Below are positions 17,441-24,174 of a stretch of 24,189 bases of DNA, in pieces. The stretch's first letter is position 1; every line of letters starts with the position of its first letter. The stretch is from a virus. The position numbers and the translations under genes are program-made. The DNA lies in IMG/VR virus record IMGVR_UViG_3300025401_001154, positions 1 to 24,189 of that record; one strand, given 5' to 3'. The notes beneath the pieces are model-generated. The model saw only the letters and a list, made by a program, of their open reading frames with translations. It was not told the DNA's origin and searched no databases.

Positions 17441-17516
17441 TGGTGCTGTATGACGGAATCGAACCGCCGACATCCTGATTACTAAACAGGTACTCTACCA
17501 TCTGAGTTAATACAGC
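17441..17516 (-). tRNA. tRNA-Thr(AGT)
   Basis: CCA encoded, acceptor GCTGTAT/ATACAGC, anticodon arm CCTGT-TTAGTAA-TCAGG (T-T at the loop base), T-arm GGCGG-TTCGATT-CCGTC. AGU is rare in bacterial Thr tRNAs and would need A34-to-I editing or restricted decoding. Confidence 0.85.
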
Positions 17517-17533
17517 ATTAATTAATAATAACT

Positions 17534-17607
17534 TGGATGCCCCTCAGAGACTCGAACTCCGATTGACGGATTCAAAGTCCGCTCTCTTACCATTAGAGGA
17601 AGGGGCA
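17534..17607 (-). tRNA. tRNA-Gln(TTG)
   Basis: CCA encoded, acceptor TGCCCCT/AGGGGCA, anticodon arm GCGGA-CTTTGAA-TCCGT, T-arm CGGAG-TTCGAGT-CTCTG. First tRNA of the array in the direction of transcription. Confidence 0.94.
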
Positions 17608-17622
17608 ATAAAGCCTGTATCA

Positions 17623-17630
17623 TATTTATA
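17623..17630 (-). promoter_or_regulatory. late promoter TATAAATA at the head of the tRNA array
   Basis: CTATAAATATG on the minus strand, 15 nt before tRNA-Gln(TTG). It suggests the array is also transcribed late. Confidence 0.55.
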
Positions 17631-17685
17631 GTATATCTGTTACTTGAAAACATTTTGATGTGCTGGTCTCTAATTCGCAGTAAGA

Positions 17686-17843
17686 GGGCGGATGTTTAAA
17701 TCTTGATGTTCTCAAATAATAGATATAGTTAGCCTTTTGTTTCTTGATGGAGCGAGATATGTTGTCCGGCAATTCGGACTGACCCGCTCCCCACCTTTTT
17801 TACTCTCTGTGTTACCACCACAGATTTCATCCCAGTGCCGCCC
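17686..17843. ncRNA. structured stretch ahead of the tRNA array
   Basis: GGGCGG (17686-17691) pairs with CCGCCC (17838-17843). Inside: GGAGCG/CGCTCC (17749-17790) capped by GTCCG-N6-CGGAC, and TCTGTG-N7-CACAGA. There is no plausible gene in 17610-17903. Possibly a long leader or another structured RNA. Confidence 0.4.
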
Positions 17844-17903
17844 GTTTGAGTATGTTTAAAGTGTCACTCGCAGCCTCGTTCCGCGTTACCACTGTATTCC
17901 AAT

Positions 17904-17931
17904 AAAAAACCCCGGAAATTTCTTTCCGGGG
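17904..17931 (-). terminator. strong Rho-independent terminator
   Basis: CCCCGGAAA-GAAA-TTTCCGGGG on the minus strand (9 bp, GNRA loop) followed by TTTTTTATT. It closes the transcript from the promoter at 18200-18228. Confidence 0.9.
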
Positions 17932-17968
17932 TACCTTAGATTTGATGTTTGAAGTTCCTACTTCTTTG

Positions 17969-18115
17969 TCAAACCTGTGTACCCCCGTCGCCATTTAATG
18001 ATTTAAATATATTGCGGGTGCTTGTAGGATATACTACGGGCATAGCAATCCCTGCTGTGGCTTGCGCCCAGAGTTGCTCATGCTGTTGCAGCGATATGAT
18101 ACAAGTGTTTTTCAT
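17969..18115 (-). CDS. candidate 48-aa ORF between promoter and terminator
   Basis: MKNTCIISLQQHEQLWAQAT... from ATG 18113-18115 to TGA 17969-17971. It is the only frame of note in the short unit bounded by the sigma-70 promoter (18200-18228) and the terminator (17904-17931). AGGAA lies 13 nt upstream, a poor distance; AATAAATA between them may act as late promoter. No recognised family. Confidence 0.4.
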   Translation of the reverse strand: MKNTCIISLQQHEQLWAQATAGIAMPVVYPTSTRNIFKSLNGDGGTQV

Positions 18116-18121
18116 AGTAAT

Positions 18122-18129
18122 TATTTATT
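18122..18129 (-). promoter_or_regulatory. possible late promoter AATAAATA
   Basis: GGAATAAATAATTACTATG; the start would fall a few nt before the 48-aa ORF. Confidence 0.35.
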
Positions 18130-18199
18130 CCTGTTTCAAAAAAATGCACTTTAAGGGGGTGTTTTTTGAATTTTTCCTTAAATTGCCCTTACATTCACT

Positions 18200-18228
18200 C
18201 TTATATATCATTCAAAACATGTTGTCAA
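18200..18228 (-). promoter_or_regulatory. sigma-70 promoter
   Basis: TTGACA (18223-18228), 17 nt, TATAAG (18200-18205). It lies just after the stop of the gene at 18257 and fires towards the 48-aa ORF and terminator. Confidence 0.7.
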
Positions 18229-18256
18229 TAAAAATATTCAATGAATTTTATATATC

Positions 18257-18754
18257 TTAAACAACAATCTTGGTAAACGTAGAAATTACCGCTGCAATCT
18301 TAGCGATTGCTAGAATCTGGGAATGAGAGACACCCATGCTATTCAGGTTCTTCATTCGCTCTACGATGAAGACCTTGTTCTTAAGAGCCACCGCAGCCGC
18401 AAATTCATACATAGTATATTGTGTTTCAGTTACGCCACTGTCAGAATAGTTGATGTCAGAAGTCAATCCGGACCATTCAAAGCAAGAGTTAAAAGTGTGC
18501 AGCGTGTCATTATAAGAAAAAAGAACGGCGGCTCGCTTTGCTGCTTCACGCTCATTTGTCTTGAACAAGGGACCATTCATTGAGATTTCAAACCCTAGTC
18601 CACCGTTTCCGGTTGCTACTGCTGCTGCCAATGCACACGCATGAGAATCAACCTCAGTAAGTCCGTTATCGGTGGACATTGCTTCTTCCAAATCAGCAGC
18701 AATCTCCTGTGCGTATTTGGGTATGGTTCCGCCTACCATAGTTAACCAGTTCAT
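18257..18754 (-). CDS. hypothetical phage protein, 165 aa
   Basis: MNWLTMVGGTIPKYAQEIAA... Its ATG overlaps the TGA of the upstream SGNH gene (ATGA), so translation is coupled. It is rich in Ala with several amphipathic helices (HACALAAAVATGNGGLG, EREAAKRAAVLFSY) and a hydrophobic C-terminus (ILAIAKIAAVIS). No signal peptide. Gene order suggests a link with the SGNH hydrolase; function unknown. Confidence 0.7.
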   Translation of the reverse strand: MNWLTMVGGTIPKYAQEIAADLEEAMSTDNGLTEVDSHACALAAAVATGNGGLGFEISMNGPLFKTNEREAAKRAAVLFSYNDTLHTFNSCFEWSGLTSDINYSDSGVTETQYTMYEFAAAVALKNKVFIVERMKNLNSMGVSHSQILAIAKIAAVISTFTKIVV

Positions 18755-19173
18755 AATCCTGCTTCCTTTGCGAGTTGTTTGTAACCCTTACCAGTAGGAT
18801 GATAATGATCTGCTAGTGGCTTGGGAATCGTTAGTGTGTAATCTTTGTACATTGATGCGACTGTTGACACGACTTGCTGGATTGTCAGTGCTGTTGTGCC
18901 TGACTTAGGATTGACCGCAGCAGGAATGATCCAGATGACTCGCTTGGCGTGGATTCTAGACCGTAGTTGGCTAATCTCGCCGTAAGTATCTACCGCAACG
19001 TTATCGTTTGTTCCCAAACTAATTACTACGGTATTCGCATCAAGAACAGAAGTTTTATAGTATTGGTTGACCTGTTTGCTAGTCCAGCCTACATGACCAT
19101 AATCGGCACACACATGGTGTTGCATAGCAATACCATGTGCAATACTATCTCCGATGATTAAACATTCTAGCAT
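18751..19173 (-). CDS. SGNH/GDSL-type hydrolase
   Basis: 140 aa. Block I LIIGDSIAHG carries the nucleophile Ser (residue 9), block III VVISLGTNDN supplies the oxyanion Asn, and block V ADHYHPTGKGY gives the catalytic Asp-x-x-His. All three catalytic residues are present in a minimal-length domain. The likely activity is an esterase or lipase-like deacylase on a surface polymer or lipid; the substrate is unknown. AAGGAG is separated from ATG by a stem-loop (19182-19201). It overlaps the next gene by ATGA. Confidence 0.85.
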   Translation of the reverse strand: MLECLIIGDSIAHGIAMQHHVCADYGHVGWTSKQVNQYYKTSVLDANTVVISLGTNDNVAVDTYGEISQLRSRIHAKRVIWIIPAAVNPKSGTTALTIQQVVSTVASMYKDYTLTIPKPLADHYHPTGKGYKQLAKEAGL

Positions 19174-19181
19174 ATAATAAT

Positions 19182-19208
19182 GTAGGGGACGAATCCCCTA
19201 CTCCTTTC
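19182..19208 (-). promoter_or_regulatory. hairpin between SD and start codon of the SGNH gene
   Basis: AAAGGAG, then TAGGGG-N6-CCCCTA extended by G-C, then ATTATTAT-ATG. Unfolded, the SD is about 27 nt from ATG; folded, it is about 8-9 nt, as established for T4 gene 38. Confidence 0.55.
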
Positions 19209-19212
19209 CTGT

Positions 19213-20274
19213 TTAGAATGCCAGTTGACTGTAATCAAAGTTCATTTTTGCCTTGACGCGAGTAAGAACAACTCGGGTTCCCTGATCCTCAAAGGTAAAA
19301 TTACCTTCCTTTGCATCAAGACTGATCAGGTTGTTTGGTTCAAACCGAATGGACAGATAATCAGAATCATCATTTTCAGGATCAGGATCAAATTCAACAT
19401 GAAATCCCTGTGGACGGAGAGGATTGCCATCAAATTTACGAGGATGAGCCTGAGCAATTTCCTTGCCGTTATGCATGACCTTCATTTCATATTCAGTACC
19501 ACCATCAAACTCAGGTTTTGCATTAAGCATTTCAAGGGCTTCGCTCGGAGTTTCATTGTAGCGGTTCATTTCTTCAACAAGCGCCTTAAGCATATCAAAA
19601 TTGAATTGTCCGAACAGACTTGCGATAGAAACAATCTGCTCAATATACTGCTTGTTGTTGAGGTTGTCTTCACAAAATTCACGAATGAATCCTGCATCCA
19701 GTCCCTTGAAATCAAGCATATAGAAGATACGTCCCGGACGGTTGCGCATATGAGTGTCAACCTTCCACTTGTCGTTCACAGTAAGGATATACAGCTTCTT
19801 AGAAGCAAACACCCCATCAAGGAGAGTAAGAATCTGTTCTTGGTCATCGCGATCATAAACCTTTTCAAACTCATCAAAAAGGATGATGCATGGTTGATCA
19901 ATGTCCTGCAGCAACTTGAAGAACGCATCGCCCTTCCAATCACGGTTGATGACAATAGTAGGCACACCTTGCTTGGCAAGTTGATTGGCTACATTCTTTG
20001 CAAGCATAGTCTTGCCAGAACCCTTTTCGCCGTTAAGCATCACGCCAGTCTGAGCAGGACGGGAGAAAAACGTATTGATGATGCGATCAGTGTGACGAAG
20101 GGTGTCACCATACATCTTCTTTGGAAGTTCAAAATCTTCAATCTGCTCAAGATAGAAATTTCCATGCATATCTTGCGCTACGGTGTAATTTGCGGGTGGA
20201 AGCAGTTCATGCAAATCCATAGCCTCCTTGCTGGAGACTCGGAAAGACTTGCCGGATTTCAAAAAATATGCCAT
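19213..20274 (-). CDS. AAA+ ATPase
   Basis: 353 aa. Walker A GEKGSGKT (about residues 83-90), Walker B CIILFDEFEKV (about 130-140), sensor 1 in LTVNDKW, and an arginine-finger-like RNRPGRIFY. An N-terminal ~60-residue domain and a C-terminal domain rich in Asp (EFDPDPENDDSDYLSIRFEP) flank the module. The layout resembles BCS1/VPS4-like single-module ATPases found in large phages, with unknown substrate. ATG 20274 follows AAGGGAAACATACTACA. Head of the run is shared with the PTH2-like gene upstream. Confidence 0.85.
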   Translation of the reverse strand: MAYFLKSGKSFRVSSKEAMDLHELLPPANYTVAQDMHGNFYLEQIEDFELPKKMYGDTLRHTDRIINTFFSRPAQTGVMLNGEKGSGKTMLAKNVANQLAKQGVPTIVINRDWKGDAFFKLLQDIDQPCIILFDEFEKVYDRDDQEQILTLLDGVFASKKLYILTVNDKWKVDTHMRNRPGRIFYMLDFKGLDAGFIREFCEDNLNNKQYIEQIVSIASLFGQFNFDMLKALVEEMNRYNETPSEALEMLNAKPEFDGGTEYEMKVMHNGKEIAQAHPRKFDGNPLRPQGFHVEFDPDPENDDSDYLSIRFEPNNLISLDAKEGNFTFEDQGTRVVLTRVKAKMNFDYSQLAF

Positions 20275-20299
20275 TGTAGTATGTTTCCCTTAATTAGAG

Positions 20300-20632
20300 T
20301 TAGAACTTAAGTAGATTGAAGGCGAGAAGGATATCCTTTTTGTCTTCGTCAATGGGATAAACTGCAATTGCAGTCATCTCACTATTACCAATATCTGGTT
20401 CATAAAAAACTTCAAAATTGAAGTTAAATTTATACAAGATTTTTTCAACTGCAAGCAGTGCATCAAGATTGCGAACACCAACACATACAAAGTACGTGTC
20501 ATCTGGGTCTGAATACTTTGAAGTATCTCTCCCACACTTATCTCCCAATTTGAACGCGATATGCGCGGTCTGCACAAGCTGTTGTTCGGGGCGAATATCT
20601 TGGCGGGTAAAGGTGTAAAGATATCTTTTCAT
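20300..20632 (-). CDS. PTH2-like (peptidyl-tRNA hydrolase fold) phage protein
   Basis: 110 aa. MKRYLYTFTRQDIRPEQQLV, then QTAHIAFKLG, resembles the R-Q-D-L...K-x-A-Q-x-x-H-A start of PTH2 enzymes. YFVCVGVRNLDALLAVEKIL and FYEPDIGNSEMTAIAVYPI fit the later strands (D-A-G-x-T-x-I...T-V-L-A-I-G-P). The catalytic Lys/Asp set is not fully conserved, so it may be a derived fold rather than an active hydrolase. A role in rescuing peptidyl-tRNA would suit a phage with this tRNA load. ATG overlaps the preceding TGA (ATGA). Confidence 0.5.
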   Translation of the reverse strand: MKRYLYTFTRQDIRPEQQLVQTAHIAFKLGDKCGRDTSKYSDPDDTYFVCVGVRNLDALLAVEKILYKFNFNFEVFYEPDIGNSEMTAIAVYPIDEDKKDILLAFNLLKF

Positions 20633-20925
20633 GTTGATGTTTCTTTCGGAAAAGGAGGATAAATGTACTTGGGTTTGTGATTCAGGCGGGCAAGTTTCAT
20701 TTTATCTTTCTCAATTAAACTTTCAACCAGGCGGGCAAGTTTCATTTTATCTTTCTCAATTAAACTTTCAACCTTTTTCGTGGCCTCGCTGTAAGTATAT
20801 TCAGGTTCAGTATCCCAATCTTTAAGATTGTCGAAAATACTTTTCCATACAAACACGCCCTTTTGTTCAATAGTATAGAGTCCATTCGCCTGTTCAACCA
20901 AACGATAATTGGTCAGTTTTTTCAT
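20629..20925 (-). CDS. small hypothetical protein with internal 15-residue duplication, 98 aa
   Basis: MKKLTNYRLVEQANGLYTIE... begins inside the stop of the upstream gene (ATGA) and ends in the start of the next. VESLIEKDKMKLARL occurs twice in tandem (about residues 53-82), encoded by a perfect 45-bp direct repeat. The duplicated part is a charged helix. Function unknown. Confidence 0.7.
   Translation of the reverse strand: MKKLTNYRLVEQANGLYTIEQKGVFVWKSIFDNLKDWDTEPEYTYSEATKKVESLIEKDKMKLARLVESLIEKDKMKLARLNHKPKYIYPPFPKETST
20683..20772. repeat. perfect 45-bp tandem duplication
   Basis: Copies at 20683-20727 and 20728-20772 are identical, in frame (15 codons) with no drift, so the duplication is recent or an assembly artefact. 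Confidence 0.9.
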
Positions 20926-21152
20926 AGTAGGGCTTTGCCTTTTTCAGTGAGCGTAATGGTACAAGTGACATCACTACCGATATCAATATATCCCTGCCGC
21001 CATGCTTCTTCAATAAGACCCCTATCCTGATAGACCTGTTCCCAAGCATGTAACGGAATATGGCTGTTGCTACCGTTGCGAACAAACTCACGAACATATC
21101 CCTCAGGAGTGAGGTCAAGTTCGTCTTCAAAAAGATACAGTTGTTGTGTCAT
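20922..21152 (-). CDS. small hypothetical phage protein, 76 aa
   Basis: MTQQLYLFEDELDLTPEGYV... Lead gene of the run down to 18257. Acidic N-terminus, then a winged-helix-like WEQVYQDRGLIEEAWRQGYI. No SD precedes ATG 21152; the sigma-70 -10 box ends 6 nt before it, so the message should be leaderless. Confidence 0.7.
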   Translation of the reverse strand: MTQQLYLFEDELDLTPEGYVREFVRNGSNSHIPLHAWEQVYQDRGLIEEAWRQGYIDIGSDVTCTITLTEKGKALL

Positions 21153-21158
21153 GAATTT

Positions 21159-21190
21159 CTTATATCAGGGGTTGACCATAATGTCAACCC
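21159..21190 (-). promoter_or_regulatory. strong sigma-70 promoter in a 9-bp inverted repeat
   Basis: TTGACA (21182-21187), 17 nt, TATAAG (21159-21164). The predicted +1 is the A of ATG 21152. GGGGTTGAC-N6-GTCAACCCC covers the -35 and could be an operator. Confidence 0.7.
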
Positions 21191-21206
21191 CCATTTTACT
21201 TACAAA

Positions 21207-21674
21207 TTAGAAACGAACACCGAGACCAGTTACTACATCATTGGACTTCACGCCACCAAAATCTTGATGACGGAATTCAACAGTTGTAAACACTGGACCG
21301 AGAACCTTGGTTTCCACACCGCCTGCAAAACGTGCACCATCAACATTTGTGAAATTGATATCACGATAATTTGCGTAATCAATCTTTGCGTAAGCAAGAG
21401 AAGAATTGGTTAGCTTTAGTCCAAGACGAGCGCCAACATTGATGTTGCGGCGATCAAATACATTATCTACACCAGTTTCAACTCCAACACGAAGTGGACC
21501 AAGAACCTTTACATCATATCCAACTTCTGCACCATATGTAAAGTTGGTCTGGTTTGCCGTTACATTCTGATATCCGGCGGTTGCTTCTACGCGAGGACCA
21601 GTAAAGTCACTTGCAATTGCAGGGGTAGAACTCATAGTCATTGCAGCAATTGCTGCCAAAATTACATTCTTCAT
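21207..21674 (-). CDS. outer-membrane beta-barrel protein, phage-encoded
   Basis: 155 aa. Signal peptide MKNVILAAIAAMTMSSTPAI with cleavage near AIA-SDF. The mature part alternates polar and apolar residues in about eight strands and ends GLGVRF, the aromatic C-terminus recognised by the BAM machinery. DFTGPRVEATAGYQ after the signal is characteristic of small porin-family proteins of sphingomonads and related alphaproteobacteria. It should insert in the host outer membrane; plausible roles are receptor masking, superinfection exclusion or altered permeability. Perfect -10 TATAAT, a leader hairpin and AAAGGAG indicate high expression. Probably taken from a host. Confidence 0.8.
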   Translation of the reverse strand: MKNVILAAIAAMTMSSTPAIASDFTGPRVEATAGYQNVTANQTNFTYGAEVGYDVKVLGPLRVGVETGVDNVFDRRNINVGARLGLKLTNSSLAYAKIDYANYRDINFTNVDGARFAGGVETKVLGPVFTTVEFRHQDFGGVKSNDVVTGLGVRF

Positions 21675-21700
21675 TATTTTTTCTCCTTTGGTTGCCTTTT

Positions 21701-21791
21701 GAATTCGGAAGGCTAACCTTTTCTACTCAAACCACTTGTTCTGAGTAGGAATTATAAAAACTATTATATCAGTAAATCATATAAATGTCAA
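21701..21791 (-). promoter_or_regulatory. consensus sigma-70 promoter and leader hairpin
   Basis: TTGACA (21786-21791), 17 nt, TATAAT (21763-21768), both perfect. The ~85-nt leader carries CTACTCA-N12-TGAGTAG, which may protect the mRNA 5' end. Confidence 0.85.
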
Positions 21792-21825
21792 TCTTAATTA
21801 CGGACTGATCTTTACTTGGATTTCG

Positions 21826-22041
21826 TCAAAATCGTTTAAACTTGAATGGGTCCCAACCATTCATGGAACAAGTTGTATAAGGCCAACGAATAGCCCCGAA
21901 GCTTGTATTACGCTTACCCCAATTATAACATTTTTGGCTGTTACTGAGGTCTCTGGGTTCGTTTTTGCACCTCAAGAGGGATTTTAATGGCCAATGCATA
22001 ATCTTTACGTGCTTCTCGAAGTCGTCATAACCTTTAAGCAT
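21826..22041 (-). CDS. small hypothetical phage protein, 71 aa
   Basis: MLKGYDDFEKHVKIMHWPLK... with AAGGAGAATATAGCG before ATG 22041. Basic, with several Trp and two Cys (CKNEPRDLSNSQKCYNWGK); no membrane segment. Transcribed from the promoter at 22128-22156. Unrecognised. Confidence 0.6.
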   Translation of the reverse strand: MLKGYDDFEKHVKIMHWPLKSLLRCKNEPRDLSNSQKCYNWGKRNTSFGAIRWPYTTCSMNGWDPFKFKRF

Positions 22042-22127
22042 CGCTATATTCTCCTTGTTGATTAAACAATCTTAGCATTTGCACGAACTTCGTCAAATGT
22101 GTATTCCTTGACGAGCTTGCCGTTTTC

Positions 22128-22156
22128 ATACTACACAAGATTGTCCGAACTGTCAA
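22128..22156 (-). promoter_or_regulatory. sigma-70 promoter
   Basis: TTGACA (22151-22156), 17 nt, TAGTAT (22128-22133), giving an ~80-nt leader to the gene at 21826-22041. Confidence 0.6.
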
Positions 22157-22166
22157 GAGAAAAAAA

Positions 22167-22242
22167 GATAAATAGTTGTGAGTCGCGGAACCCCCATCCC
22201 CACTCACTCTAATGCTACAAGGAGCAATCAGCATGACTATTT
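22167..22242 (+). promoter_or_regulatory. late promoter with pairing to the start region of the GIY-YIG gene
   Basis: GATAAATA (22167-22174). ATAAATAGT here is the exact inverse of ACTATTTAT that begins 2 nt after the A of ATG 22233; GTGAGT/ACTCAC pairs in between. RNA from upstream would mask the start, late RNA would not. Confidence 0.5.
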
Positions 22243-22880
22243 ATATATACAAGAAAACACATAATCAAACCGGTTTAATGTACTTAGGCAAAACAAATGC
22301 CGCTGATCCTCACAAATATAAAGGCTCTGGAAAAATCTGGATGGCACATATCAAAAAACATGGCTATGATGTTACAACCGAAATACTAAAAGAATGTAAA
22401 AATAACAACGAAGTCAAAAATTGGGGAATCTACTACAGCGAATTATGGAATATAGTAAATGCACGAGACGAGAATGGCAGAAAGATTTGGGCAAACCTTA
22501 AACAAGAAAATGGCGATGGTGGATGGGATCATGTGAATAACGATCCATCAAAATATGAACGTCCTGATTGCAGCGGAAAGAATAGCGGAATGTTTGGTAA
22601 ACAACATTCATCAGACTCTATAAAACTGATGAGTAAGAATAGATCAGGAAAGGGAACAGGAAAGCATTCTACCAGTCATATAGCAAACAGAAGAAAGAGT
22701 AGATGTAAAAAATATAAATTAATTTCCCCGACCGGCGTTGAATATTTAACAACTGATCTTAAAGAATTTTGTGAATTACATAATCTAATATATAAAACCA
22801 TATACAAACTCCCGAATCGCAAAAAGGGCAATATTGCGACTTCGGGAGCATGTTCTGGATGGCTCTGCGTTAAAGCTTAG
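22233..22880 (+). CDS. GIY-YIG homing endonuclease with NUMOD3 motif
   Basis: Start ATG 22233 with AAGGAG 8 nt upstream; an earlier in-frame ATG lacks an SD. The protein begins MTIYIYKKTHNQTGLMYLGK, the GIY-YIG core in its phage Seg-like form (Y-I-Y...Y-L-G-K). The middle has GKNSGMFGKQH, a NUMOD3 DNA-binding motif. The C-terminal KYKLISPTGVEYLTT...FCELHNLIYKTIYKL is an IENR1/NUMOD1-type helix-turn-helix. Its 3' end overlaps the stop of nadV by 11 nt, convergent. Mobile intergenic endonuclease. Confidence 0.9.
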   Translation: MTIYIYKKTHNQTGLMYLGKTNAADPHKYKGSGKIWMAHIKKHGYDVTTEILKECKNNNEVKNWGIYYSELWNIVNARDENGRKIWANLKQENGDGGWDHVNNDPSKYERPDCSGKNSGMFGKQHSSDSIKLMSKNRSGKGTGKHSTSHIANRRKSRCKKYKLISPTGVEYLTTDLKEFCELHNLIYKTIYKLPNRKKGNIATSGACSGWLCVKA

Positions 22881-24174
22881 CTCTCTTCCTGACTTCTTCA
22901 AAGGTGGTTTCATTAAACAATGAACCATTTTCAAAAACTACCTGCAAAACATCATCGGCATCGGGATACTTAGGATTCAAATTATTAATAGTTTCATAAC
23001 CATCAGTCGTCCTAACCAATTTCATCTTACCGACTTTAGATTTTTTGCCTGGGTCAGTGATCGGGTCTTTTTGAATAAAAACTTCGCGACCGTCAATCAA
23101 ACCATATGATGCCTTAAGGGCGAACTTCTGATCATCCCTGTTCACAATCTGGAGCAATGCACCGCCCTGACCAAACACCACGTTATCAGCACTGTAACCA
23201 GCCATGGTGATGGTGAAGATAATGCTGCGAATAGTCTGGTGGGTAATGCCATCACCTTGCAGAACGCGAACATTGTTTAGAACCTTATAGCCCTTGTCAT
23301 TGACAGTGTGTCCAAAGTGCTGATCAAGAATTCGCAGGCACTTGCAGACCACTTCTGCCGGATCACCGCTATCAGGACGTACCACAAGAGTAGCACCCGA
23401 ATCAAGCACATCCTGCTTGAGTTCCGTGCCCCACAGACGACATGCCTCATAGATGTCATAACTGTCCGAAACTGCCGAAACAATACCACCGGGCTTGCCG
23501 TTCTTCTTGACCATGTTGCGATACGAATCAACTTCGTTGTCGCGACCCCAACTAGTTACAGTACTGTGCTCCATCGCGGGCACTGAAAAACCAGCCATAC
23601 CTGCATCATAATACCGACGAGCAAAAAGCAGAGCCTCGACAGTGTCAGTACCCATGAAGTTGACCAGATGCGCTGCTCCGCCAATTCCAGCCGACTCCAG
23701 CGAGCTAACACCGCGAGCACCAAAATCGTGAAGCTTGAAGTCAATGCTAGCAGGGTCTCCAGTACGAATGAGAGCATCAAGAATTACCTTTTTAATTTCG
23801 CGGCTGTTAGTAGCCACAGTTGTAGGATACCAAATTGCACGAAGCAATGCGGTTTCGAGAAACGAAGTCAGCCAATAGCAGTTGGGATCAGTGTTCTCAA
23901 TCGTTGCGAGAACATTCTTGACAGGAACAACCGTGCCCTCGGGAACTGCCTTAATGCGAACAGGCAGATAGCCACCATGTTCACGCAGAATGTATTCCCA
24001 ACCTTCGCGATTGAATGGCTCACCGTGTGCAAGAATAATAGCTTCGGCTTCATCAATCATGTCTTGCGTGATTGGAGCACAAAGATATTCCTTGATAAAT
24101 GCCTGGAGTCCGAAGAACACGGTCTCATCATAGTGACCGCCGCGACTTTCAATGTAGCTATAGATGCCGGTCAC
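22870..24174 (-). CDS. nadV: nicotinamide phosphoribosyltransferase, 5'-truncated
   Basis: Converts nicotinamide and PRPP to NMN. Seen motifs: IYSYIESRGGHYDETVFFGL, FKLHDFGARGVSSLESAGIG (PRPP/nicotinamide pocket Asp), FSVPAMEHSTVTSWG with the catalytic His, VSDSYDIY, LVVRPDSGDP, LQGDGI and FGQGGALLQ, all as in NAMPT enzymes. About 434 residues are present; the usual first ~25 residues (ADSYK-x-x-HW-x-QYPPGT type) are missing because the window ends. The GTG at 24174 is only the first possible codon left. Phage nadV can rebuild host NAD+, which counters NAD-depleting defences when an NMN adenylyltransferase is also present; none is in this window. Confidence 0.9.
   Translation of the reverse strand: MTGIYSYIESRGGHYDETVFFGLQAFIKEYLCAPITQDMIDEAEAIILAHGEPFNREGWEYILREHGGYLPVRIKAVPEGTVVPVKNVLATIENTDPNCYWLTSFLETALLRAIWYPTTVATNSREIKKVILDALIRTGDPASIDFKLHDFGARGVSSLESAGIGGAAHLVNFMGTDTVEALLFARRYYDAGMAGFSVPAMEHSTVTSWGRDNEVDSYRNMVKKNGKPGGIVSAVSDSYDIYEACRLWGTELKQDVLDSGATLVVRPDSGDPAEVVCKCLRILDQHFGHTVNDKGYKVLNNVRVLQGDGITHQTIRSIIFTITMAGYSADNVVFGQGGALLQIVNRDDQKFALKASYGLIDGREVFIQKDPITDPGKKSKVGKMKLVRTTDGYETINNLNPKYPDADDVLQVVFENGSLFNETTFEEVRKRAKL

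Noticed and set aside
19225-20310. 361-codon plus-strand frame opposite the ATPase gene
   Set aside because: A shadow of the AAA+ gene, which has complete Walker motifs on the minus strand.
21165-21190. Rho-independent terminator after the barrel gene
   Set aside because: GGGGTTGAC/GTCAACCCC is a good hairpin but is not followed by a T-run on either strand; it overlaps the promoter -35 and is better read as an operator.
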